Shown here: positions 55,593 through 64,000 of the stretch, piece after piece
Layout: each line of letters begins with the position of its first letter
How positions within the stretch are numbered: the stretch's first letter is position 1
Assembly: GCA_002049455.2 (NCBI GenBank)
Contig: KV918774.1
Span: forward strand, 62,001-126,000
Direction of reading: 5' to 3'
DNA from: Porphyra umbilicalis
Taxonomy: Eukaryota > Rhodophyta > Bangiophyceae > Bangiales > Bangiaceae
DNA length: 64,000 bases
The notes under the pieces: model-generated
The model's database searches: none
The model's input: only the letters and a program-made list of their open reading frames with translations
What the model was told of the DNA's origin: nothing
Made by a program: the position numbers and the translations under genes

Positions 55593-57173
55593 CTGTGGTG
55601 CGTGTCCCGAAAACGAGACATGCGCGTTTTCTCAAAGACTGACACTTCACTGCACGGGGGCAGGCGGCGTAGAAATTCTCGACTGGCCTCCATGGAAAGA
55701 GCCCCTCCCGACGCGTGCTTGGCTGACAACTCCTTAATATCCGTCTGTCACCAGTTCTTGACACTTGCACCAGTTCTTAGCAAATCGGGGTTGTGTGGGA
55801 AATCCACAGTGTTTACATATGAAATCGGGTTCCTGGGGATGCTCCGGAACCGCCTACGGCGCAGTTCACTGTTTTTTATAAAATAAACAAAGCATATCAG
55901 CGCGGTCTGAGTCACACCACTGGACTCGTGAACTCATCAGCTCTCCAACGATGCCTTGTGCGCCTCAAACGGAGCACTTCTGGACGAGAACAGCGTGTTT
56001 CCCTGGAAAAGAACAGGAAAAAGTACATGGCCGGATCGGTGCAATTCCGCGTCCACAGAGCCCTTCCAGTGATTTCCGATCGGAGCGTCTTGCTCCCGCC
56101 CGCGTTCGACGCAGGGATCCGGATGTCGAGTCACTCCGATGCACCCCGGAGCCCCGTAGTGGCTGTATGGGCCGATTTCTCGGCCAAGGTCGACGAAGAG
56201 GTGTGGTCAGCACATGAGAGAGGCTCTGGAGCCCGAGGTTCGTGGTCACATTGTACTGTGCGAGTTTTTCAGGGCTACCTATCGCCCCCCCCCTCGCCCC
56301 GCCATTCATGTCACCACAGCACAACCCTGTCCCAGTTCCCTGCGTACCAGCACAGGCTTACTCATCATTTTATAGTCCATCTGATAGCCCCTGAGCCCCC
56401 CTAACCCACCTCCCCCCTTCCCATCCGCCGCCCTTCCTCCCCCACCCGTGCGCCCCCCGTCCCCACGTATGTCCTTGGCCTGCAGCCTTCCCCCCCCGCC
56501 TCCCCCCCTCCCTCCCCCCTGCTCTATCCTCGACCCCCGCCCAAAGTCTTGTTTTAGCAACCCTCTGACTCTCATGACCCTAGAGGTTCCTCGAAAACTC
56601 ATGTGCCCCTCGTCTGCGAAGCGTCTAGAGCTACACGCGCTCCCTTCGCTGTCCACACAGCTCCTTCGTGTGGTCAAAGGCGACACAAGGATGGAAACTC
56701 GGGGCTCCAGATGATCAAATACTCCGTTCATGCTAAGTTTTTCTGACTGTAATGTGCGATTCCGAGCCGTTCTCATATGAGAAATTATTGTGTCAAGAAC
56801 TGGTGCAGACATTTGCTTGGGTGCATTTTCCAGTAGAAGAACGGATGCGCCCCAGCGGAAACAGAAAAAACCGCCGACCCCGCCAGACTCTCCTGAGGCG
56901 AGCCATATTTTTATTTTTCGGTGGGGATAAGATTAAGCCTTCATCAAAGGCCAGTTGCTAAGAATTGGTGTCGGACGGATACCCGCCTGTGGGCCCTGTT
57001 CTGTGGACCTCTCAGATAGCCCCGATCTTGGAGCCAGTCTTTTTCAGGTTCTTGGGGTTAAAGGTTTGCAACGCCAAAGCTCATGTGCTAACTGGAGCTT
57101 CGATGAGGGGTGTCCCAATTCGTGTTTTCCTCACAGGGGGCTACATGGGGGTCTTTTTCACGTTCTTATTGGT
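55593..57173 (+). repeat. tandem unit A, split by a mariner-like element
   Basis: 55593-55739 plus 56980-57173 together match the adjacent unit B (57174-57521), about 85-95% by eye. Only the DNA at 55740-56979 is extra. The unit contains GTGCGTGTCCC...GAGACATG, and the complement of that word recurs at 57775-57802. Confidence 0.8.
55740..56979. mobile_element. mariner/Tc1-type non-autonomous TIR element
   Basis: 1240 bp with termini TCCGTCTGTCACCAGTTCTT (left) and a matching diverged complement at the right (TCCGTCCGACACCAATTCTT read from 56979). Flanked by TA (55738-55739, 56980-56981), while the empty site in unit B has TA once. An inner copy of the terminal word lies at about 56793-56813. 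It contains a C-rich tract (56405-56530) and no recognisable transposase. Confidence 0.8.
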
Positions 57174-57521
57174 ATGGTGCGTGTCCCAAAAATGAGACAT
57201 GTGCGTTTTCTGAAGGACTGACACATTACTGCACGGGGGCAGGCGGCGTGGGGTACGAAAAAATTCTCGACTGGCCTCCATGGAAAGAGCCTCTCCCGAC
57301 GCGTGCTTGGCTGACAACTCCTTAATACCCGCCTGTGCGCCCTGTTCTGTGGACCTCCAGGATAGCCCCGATCTTGGAGCCAGTATTTTTCAGGTTCTTG
57401 GGGTTAAAGGTTTGCGACGCCAAAGCTCATGTGATAACTGAAGCTTCGATGAAGAGTGTCCCAAATTGTGTTTTCCTCACAGGGGGCTACATGGGGTCTT
57501 TTTCACGTTTTTATTGGTAAG
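57174..57521 (+). repeat. tandem unit B, uninterrupted
   Basis: 348-bp direct duplicate of unit A, starting TGGTGCGTGTCCC and ending TTATTGGTA. Serves as the empty-site reference for the 55740 insertion. Confidence 0.8.
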
Positions 57522-57999
57522 GTGGTGCCCTTTTCTCCGTGCACAAATTGTCAGGACATGCCTGCTTTAGTATCTGTGCATTTGATTGGGCCGCGTGATC
57601 GTCACCTGTCGAAGTTGCAATGAATGACACTTTCCCCCATGACATGTCAGGATGTGCCGCCTCTGCTAACACTGTCAGGGGCTGTTCTGGAAGCACAGTG
57701 GGACCGAGTGGGTCACATTACATTATCGGACCGTTGCAGAAGGCCAGTGGGCCGAGAAGAAAAGAAAAAACCGCGATGTCTCATTTTTGGGACACGCACC
57801 ATATGGCGCTTCCCCCTTTTCTGATGGCGATCTCTTTTTTGGTTACAGTGAGGAGGGGTAGTCCGCATTTTTTTTTTCTAGCCAAATCGACCAATGGCGT
57901 GCCTGGAGCGCTGGCCCGCCGTTGACTCAGCAGACAGCTCGAACGCACGAGTTGCTGCAAGCCTCCATCGCCAAATTCGCAACCCACAGGACCCGAATC
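57522..57999. other. gene-free stretch
   Basis: No gene recognised. Holds the reversed GTGCGTGTCCCAAAAATGAG word at 57775-57802 and a T-run near 57870. Confidence 0.4.
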
Positions 58000-58860
58000 T
58001 CCCATTTTGTCGCGCAGTAGCGTGCTCGCGCTCGTCGTCGTCGTCGGCGGTGAGACCGTCGCGATCACGGTCGGCGAAGCGGCCGCTGTCGCGCTGCCTA
58101 ACACGGCCGTGGTTGACGGCTGCATGGGGGGCATCGTCGGTCATTGAGATCGTCATCGTGCTCAGCACCGGGGCTGGGGTGGTTGCGAGCGGGACGGCGG
58201 GCGCCGTCGCCGTCGTTTGGTTCGACGGTGTCGCGCTCGTCTGTGGAAAGGCGTTCGGTTTTCATCGTGACAGCAAAAACGTCGACGTCTTCCCGCCCAG
58301 AGTCTGCGAGCGCCCCGCTGGTCTCGTGCTTGGTGCCGGGGAGGAGCTCGTCGTCGTCGGCGGCGACGCTGGCGTGCCGGGTTTACTCGAGGTGCGCTCC
58401 GACGAGTACGTCAACGAGCGCACCAACGTCTGTTACGACGCGGTCACACTGATGATGCGCAAGGTGCGCGTGTAGGAGGGCGACAGCGTGGTCGCCGTCG
58501 TCGGCGGCGAGGCAGTCGAGCTTGTGCTGGTGTTGGCCAGGGCGCGCGTGTTGGACTGCGTGCACGAGGTTGTCGTCGTCGGCGGCGAGGCCGTCGTGCA
58601 GGTGCATCTGTTGGCCAAGGTGTGCGCATCAGCGCGTCCACGAGCTCGCCGACGTCGGCGGCGAGGCGGTCGTGGTGGTGCTTGTATTTGCGGAGGTGTC
58701 TGTGCTCGCGGGCGTCCGCGTTTTCGCTGTCGTCGGCGTCTACGTGGTCGTGCTGGCGTTGGGCAAGGCACCTGCGGGTGTATCCGGGGAAGCACTTGTC
58801 TTCAGGATGTACGTGGCAGCTCTGCGGTTTGCAGCGATATCGATGGTGCACCACGGTGTT
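58000..58860 (-). pseudogene. degenerate 27-aa repeat coding region, unknown
   Basis: On the minus strand a repeated peptide is visible: HHHDRLAADVGELVDALMR, HLHDGLAADDDNLVHAVQH, HKLDCLAADDGDHAVALLHA, DRVVTDVGALVDVLVGAHLE, RHASVAADDDELLPGTKH and RDGLTADDDDEREH. The pattern is roughly H-x-x-D-x-L-A-A-D-D-x-x-L-V with a spacing near 75-81 bp. The copies fall in two frames and one stop intervenes, so the coding is broken or spliced. The + strand reads the same DNA as VVVGGEAV-type hydrophobic repeats, which is less protein-like. I do not recognise the family; it could also be a minisatellite without coding role. Confidence 0.4.
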
Positions 58861-58989
58861 CCGCGCTCAACCATCACGGCGGTTATTAGATTTCTCTCTG
58901 CGCAGCTTGAGCGTTGGCTGTGCTATTGGAGGCGCAGCGAGAGCGTGTGGCGCGTACCTGAGCGACAAAATCGTCACGAAAATTCCTGA

Positions 58990-59802
58990 TGGGAGGACGA
59001 CACACTGCTGCGTGCCATCATCGCTCTCGTTCAAGAGCATCCACTGGCACTTCTGAGAGAGCACACATCCATGATGACGTCCATGCGGGCGCTGCCGTCG
59101 GGTGAGTTTGCCCATCTGCGTGTGTCTAGGAGCACGGTGGACCGCATGCTGCGACGGCTCGGCTTCACACGGATGGTCATCATCCGCTTGAACCGAGCGG
59201 ACAACCGAGAGCGTCGCCGCGAGCACGCAGTGTTGCGTCAGAATGTCGGAAGCGGCTGCATCGTATCCGTCGACGAGATCCACACAGACGGTCGCGACGT
59301 TCTACGCAGGTACGGGCGTGCTCTCCGACAAGAGCACGTTGACATGCTCGACATCAGTCCTCGGCACGTCGAGCGCGTCAGCACGATGATGGCGGTGTCG
59401 TCAGACGGGCGCATCCTTGGCTTACAATTGGTCACGTGTGAGCGTGCACTGACGAGCAACGACTGGCGCCTGTTCTTGGGTCGTGTCATCCAAAAGATGG
59501 GTCGGTACACCCCTGGGATCCCTTGGGACCTTCAAGCAGCAGCTAGCGTTTTGCTCTTCGACAATGCGCCAATCCACGATGCTGCTGGCGACGCCTTCTT
59601 GGAGAAAAATGGAATCCCCTTCATCCGGCTACCGCCCTACTCTCCCGACCTGAAGCCCATCGAGGGTGTGTTCAACGACTTGAAGGTCATCATTCGAAAC
59701 CTGGTGTACTTCAACCCGCATTTCCTCGAAGACGGCGTTCGTTTGCAGGCCCTGGCGGCAAGCCTCATCACGCGTCGACAGATAGTAGGGCACTTCTCTT
59801 GA
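58990..59802 (+). CDS. Tc1/IS630-type DDE transposase
   Basis: The frame is open from 58990, first Met 59071, to the stop at 59802. It begins in the second half of the DNA-binding region (VSRSTVDRMLRRLGF helix-turn-helix), then the nuclease: first Asp in IVSVDEIHTDG, second Asp in VLLFDNAPIHD, Glu in YSPDLKPIEGVFND, with about 33 residues between the last two, all typical of the DDE_3 family. The catalytic triad is complete. The expected first helix-turn-helix (AISMVHHGVPRSTITAVIRF) lies just upstream in another frame at about 58830-58890, so the 5' part has either an intron or a frameshift. Terminal repeats were not identified. It could be a source of transposase for the TA-flanked elements in this window; that is inference. 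Confidence 0.85.
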   Translation, partial: WEDDTLLRAIIALVQEHPLALLREHTSMMTSMRALPSGEFAHLRVSRSTVDRMLRRLGFTRMVIIRLNRADNRERRREHAVLRQNVGSGCIVSVDEIHTDGRDVLRRYGRALRQEHVDMLDISPRHVERVSTMMAVSSDGRILGLQLVTCERALTSNDWRLFLGRVIQKMGRYTPGIPWDLQAAASVLLFDNAPIHDAAGDAFLEKNGIPFIRLPPYSPDLKPIEGVFNDLKVIIRNLVYFNPHFLEDGVRLQALAASLITRRQIVGHFS

Positions 59803-61525
59803 GTCGAAGAGAAGCTCGCCCGTGCTGCGGCCGGGCAGTGATTCAAAAGCTGTTGATGTAGACCAAAACTCCATGGCCTCCCGGAAACAAAACCCACACA
59901 CGACATGCACACCAACATGACCTGTAGATATGACAGACGCAAGGGAGGGTTGTGTCGGGTACCCATGGCACTGGAGCAGTGAGGGTGGCGACGCACTCTA
60001 ACAGTGCTGACCATTACTGTCGTGTAGCGCGTCATGCAGGGCGCCAGGAAGACGCAGTTGACCTATGGGACGCAACAGGTGCCATCTGGGACTTGGCCAA
60101 GGGAACACAACAGGTACCATCTGTGACTTTACGAATAAGCCGCAAGGGGTGGTGATCAAAGCCTGCTCATCAATGTGAAAAACTTATTTGTTGCACTCTT
60201 TTGAAATAGAAAGTCCTGCGCCATCGAAACCGAAGCTTTCCCACAGAAGTCGAGCCACTTTGGATTCTTTGAGATCGACAAAAGAAGAAGCTTGCTGGAG
60301 ATTGTTGAAAGTCGATGCCGTAGGGATCCGTTGACAGCAATTCTGCGTGTTTCTGTGCTGAAGGTAGCATGAGCAGGGACATCGCGCCGCCATTTGAGAG
60401 CCTATCGCATCGACTGTGTGCCACAGCTGGTGTTGGTTTGGTATGCTACACAAGGGACAGTGCTGGGAGCATGTGCAGTAGTGCTCGCCGGTCAATGAGC
60501 GCTGGAGCGGCGACTGCGCGGTGAGATGCTACGAGGCACGACTCCCAAGTCACTGCCATAGCAAGCGTTCTAATTTTACTTGCAAAGGCGGCTGCGTCGA
60601 GTGACAATCGTGCTCTGGAGCTGTGAGGAGTGGTACAGGCGGGCACCAGACTGGAGGCCATCGGTTGGCATAGGTGGGCATCACACTGGTGGCAAAGCGC
60701 CTCGCCGTTGCCGCACGGCGTTGTCGCGCGTTTCCAGCTGCGGCGGGGTCACCGCGGTTGTGGCCGTGGCAGCCCCAGCGACGAAGAACCCACGCGCTGC
60801 TGTCTTACGTGCAGCCGCCTGCCGCTGGCCACGGGCAGGCAGCCGCACCCTCCGTCACCAACAATTACGGCGTCAATGCGCCAGCCTCCCGTCAGCGGCG
60901 CGGGCCGACGGTTGCGGCCGCCACGAGGGTGTGCAGACCCGGGCGGCCGGCGTCACACCCTCGGGCGACGGGCCGCCCGAGGGTGTGATGCCTAGCACCG
61001 CCCCCGCCGGAAGCGGTGTAGCGCCGCCATCGGTGGCGGCGGGCGACGAGAGTACCAAGTCGACGGCGGCGCGACAGCCAATTGCGTCGAGGTAGCGGCC
61101 TTACGCACCCCCCCCCCGTCCCCCCCCGTCACGTCATCGTCGCCTGCGACGGCGACCGCCTCTTACGGCCGTGCGGCCGCGGGGCGGCCGCACAACCGCG
61201 GCAGCCGCGGCCTCAGGCGCCAGCCGTTTCCCTGCCGCCACGCTCAGCGGCACTGCCACTGACACGCAGACGGGCGAAAAACCATTACGCACGAATTGTG
61301 AAATGACAACTGACAAGCCTCGCAATTAGCCTGTCCCAGATCAGCATGATTGGTCCACGCACCAACTGGGGCGCGGAAGTCTCGTGATTCGAGCACTTAA
61401 GCGACAAACTCAGGTCACGACACCTGCTGAGGTGCGTCGGGGGGAGCACGGTCAGCTGTCGGCATCAGCTGTCGGCATCTCGTTGTGGCTGGTCGCGGCC
61501 GCGGACACCGTCTCGCCTTGCCACA
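59803..61525. other. gene-free stretch
   Basis: No gene recognised. The frame at 60580-61095 is Ala/Arg/Pro-rich without a domain. A strong hairpin lies at 60953-60988 and C-runs at about 61110-61130. The segment before 61526 is the presumed promoter of the E(z)-like gene. Confidence 0.45.
60953..60988. repeat. perfect 15-bp hairpin
   Basis: Arms TCACACCCTCGGGCG (60953-60967) and its exact complement (60974-60988) around a 6-nt loop ACGGGC. The stem extends by further pairs on the outer side (GC at 60950-60951 with GC at 60990-60991). Confidence 0.9.
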
Positions 61526-64000
61526 ATGGCGACAATGCGCTGTGTCCCCGAGGAGAACTATTTGGAGGATTGGCCCAACGATGAGGGGACTTTGTTCGAT
61601 GTGGACGACGATTCTGAAGCTGCCGACCTTGTGGGTGTCGCTTCTGGGGACGGCACTATTCTGAAGCGTGTCATCCATCGTCTGTATGGCGGAGCGTGGC
61701 GCCGCGCCTGTCGGCGTCGTCGCGCGGAGGGGCGCATAGCCATTGCGGTGAATCGGGCCGCGGCTAAGCGCTACGCCCGCGCCGCGGCAGCGGTGTCTGT
61801 GGCTGTCGTCTGCCGCCCTGTTGAGCAGGCCCCCACATCGTCCGCGTTGCTCGCGCGTGTTGGTGCCCCCGACGTTGATATTCGCTATGCCAGTGCTGTG
61901 GCATCATCCAGCAGAGTTGGCCTGAGTTGCTGTCGCGGCGAGCCTTTGAGTCCGGGTGGGGGGGATGTGGTGTATGGAAGGCTCCTAGAGAGGAGCAGCC
62001 GGAAGAATGGGGCACGCGCCGCGCAACCTGACGACGACGAGAGGCGCCCCCCCGAGAGGCGCAGCGCACTATGTTCGGCTACCTGCGCTCCGCACGGCAC
62101 GCGCGGGCGGCGCCGAGCGGCACCGCCGCGGACGACGCTGTGGTCGTCACGATTCTTCCAGCAGCTGAGCGTCTCCCAACGGCGACTCCTTACACGTCAT
62201 TGCGTCGGTCTTGGCGACGGCTTGAGCACGTGCCTCCCGCCAAGTTCACACCATACCTTGGCCCCTCGGACGAGGCGCATGCAAAGGTGGACAAGATCAT
62301 GCGAAAGAACGGATGGGCGCCCCCCGAGTGGAACAGTGACGGCAGCGACGCGTCTGATCCGGACACCATTCATCACGACGGACACTACCGAACGCTCCCG
62401 TCGCTTGCGTGTCGGTTGGCGCAGCGGGCGGGGATGCGAGCTGTCGTGGAGGCCCTGAGTGAATCACCTGCGGTGTTGCGCGCTATGAGCAGCGCATTGG
62501 GCGAGACCGTCTCCTTCCTGACCCACGTCATACAACTCATCAAGCGTCGAGCGAATGACCACCGCCGGGCTTCTGCCGGTCGAGCCGCGCGCGCTAAGAG
62601 CCGAGCGGCGATCAAGCGCTTGACGGGCGGTGCCAGCCTCGCCGTTGTTCTCGGCAGTGGAGCCGTAAGGGAGCAAGTCGTCAGTCCATCGGTCGGTGAG
62701 TGCGTTGCGCAGGTCGGGCGCCTCGGCCATGAGGACCTTCACGATCGTCAGGCCGCGGCCGTGGCGCTCGCCGTCGCTGCGACGACAACTGCGTCTGACG
62801 CGCTCGCTGCTGGTCTTGCCCCCGCCAGTCGCGCGTGGGCGACGCGGGAAGCCGCACTTGTATGAGAGTCGCACGCCGACAACGGCGCGCTGCGGGCCGA
62901 CGTTGCCGCGCTGCGGTCTGTTCACGCTGCTCTTCGTGGTCCAGAGGGTCCTGCCGCGGTCACGCTTCTGCCGTGTATGGGCGCTCTGTTCTCCACGGAC
63001 CATGTGGACCGCGCAGACGCTGTTGCATGCGAGTGTGCGCTGGCGTTCGAATTTTCTGGGACATCGAGAGAAGTCTTCATGCGTCTGTTGTGTCGAACGT
63101 GCCTGCGCTACACTTGTCGCGTGCACGGCACGCATACGGCGGAGCTGTCGTCGTCTGTACCTGTCGCTCGCCGTGATGATGCGTGTCGAGGCCGTGATGC
63201 ACACGCGCGCGCGGACCCAGATCGGGTTGCGGGGGTCGTCTCTGGAGAGTGCAGAGCGTCTTTCCACGCGGCGTCCTTCGCGCACCGCGAGCGGCATCGC
63301 CGTCGCAGGGTGCTCAGCGACAGTGATGGTGACGCAGACGGTGTCGCGGCTGGCAGCGCGTTATCCTGCCGCGTGCGAAAACGTTGTTGGCTCTTCGAGA
63401 GGCGTTTTGGACCGTTTGTGTGGAGGCATTGACAGCCTCTCGGTCAATGATGGGGACGAACACGTTCCCGACAGTGATGTACCCGTCTTCGCACGGCCCT
63501 CCGTGTCGGATGGTCTCCGTGGTGGCCACGCAGGCATTTTGCATGCTTCCATTGCCACAGCAGCCAGTTGGTGCGCGGATTGTCGCCAACGCGCTGGCGT
63601 GAAGGCGGCCATGACGTACGAGAAGCCGACCGTCGATGATTGGAGTGACGCACAGGTGGCGCTTCTTCACCTAGGCGCAGACATTGTCCGAGACGGAGAC
63701 ACTTGTCTTCTCGCCAGATTTGTTCCTGGCAAGACGTGTCGCGGTGTTGCTGACTACGTTGCAGGGGCGAGGTGGACTGGGCGGAGCGTGTCGCACGTAC
63801 AGCAGCGTGACGAAAATTTCGACGTGGATGCCGCCGCACGCGACAGCTCCACGCCCGTGACGGGGGCTGGGGCGGCGTTTGCACGTGACTTGCAGCAAAC
63901 TTACACGCGTCCGGCTTCACCGCCGTTGTCCCTGGGTGCGTTTTCCTGGCCTGGGAGAACCACGAACGGCAGCAGTCAGGAGGAACCCGACGCGCTTGAT
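61526..64000 (+). CDS. Enhancer-of-zeste-like histone methyltransferase, 5' part, cut by the window end
   Basis: Two family landmarks are visible. FMRLLCRTCLRYTCRVHGTH (about 63078-63135) matches the LFCRRC...DC.LH cysteine block of E(z)/EZH proteins, and WSDAQVALLHLGADIVRDGD...CLLARFVPGKTCRGVADYV (63643-63760) matches their SANT domain (…CAIARLIGTKTC in human). The CXC and SET domains should follow beyond 64000. Coding spans three frame segments: an acidic then basic N-terminus from Met 61526 (MATMRCVPEENYLEDWPNDE), a second segment of about 62071-63432 with one in-frame TGA at 62863, and the SANT segment to 64000. The switches imply introns (or breaks) that I could not place with confidence. 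Predicted role: catalytic subunit of a Polycomb PRC2-type complex methylating H3K27, in the nucleus. Confidence 0.6.

Noticed and set aside
60580-61095. 171-codon frame
   Set aside because: Ala/Arg/Pro-rich, crosses the perfect hairpin at 60953-60988, no recognisable domain.
61082-61306. Possible short gene before the E(z)-like gene
   Set aside because: Basic low-complexity frame with no Met context or domain.

Overview
The window is eukaryotic nuclear DNA: GT-AG introns of 140-182 bp interrupt coding regions, and eukaryotic transposon families fill most of the space. It is GC-rich, with long stretches of C-rich or G-rich low complexity. No tRNA, rRNA or organelle gene was recognised, and I cannot name the species. 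A GC-rich alga or other protist with an inflated genome (a bangiophyte red alga is one guess) would fit, but this is inference from base composition, repeat load and gene families only.

Layout. 1-188 is the end of a pogo-type MITE. 849-1289 is an intact TA-flanked MITE (called M2 here). 1.5-4.4 kb is mostly low complexity. 4494-6670 is a decayed pogo/Tigger-like DNA transposon. 8018-10608 (minus) is a two-exon gene of unknown function. 12871-17156 is a four-exon KDZ-type transposase gene, with decayed C-terminal coding down to 17627. 18911-20295 is a SAP-motif gene with a frame break at a poly-G run. 21127-29509 is a foldback (about 1.1 kb inverted arms) whose left arm received a young, whole-looking Ty1/copia element (22106-28070, flanked by CCCAT). 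29978-31078 (minus) is an intact-looking PIF/Harbinger nuclease. 32.3-34.3 kb is a G-rich GGC block and 36.4-37.0 kb a C-rich CCCCG block. 37967-38682 is a clean copy of a repeat (R). A second copy of R between 40027 and 42699 carries three further insertions: a hAT-like element, a 993-bp TIR element and a Harbinger-like MITE. 43209-43505 (minus) may encode a small ubiquitin-like protein. 48006-48239 is a complete pogo-type MITE. 49384-54528 is the most striking gene: a PH-like region, helical region, NB-ARC ATPase and about 13 WD40 blades in one frame, with a single TAG between the halves. 55.6-57.5 kb is a tandem duplication, one copy of which holds a mariner-like TIR element. 58.0-58.9 kb holds a degenerate 27-aa repeat on the minus strand. 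58990-59802 is a Tc1/IS630-type transposase. 61526-64000 is the start of an Enhancer-of-zeste-like histone methyltransferase that runs off the window.

The likely host genes are the NB-ARC/WD40 gene, the E(z)-like gene, the two-exon gene at 8018-10608 and, less surely, the SAP and ubiquitin-like genes. The rest is a transposon community of at least six superfamilies (copia, pogo/mariner, KDZ, PIF/Harbinger, hAT, IS630/Tc1) that have repeatedly inserted into one another. The nested insertions give clean empty-site comparisons within the window.
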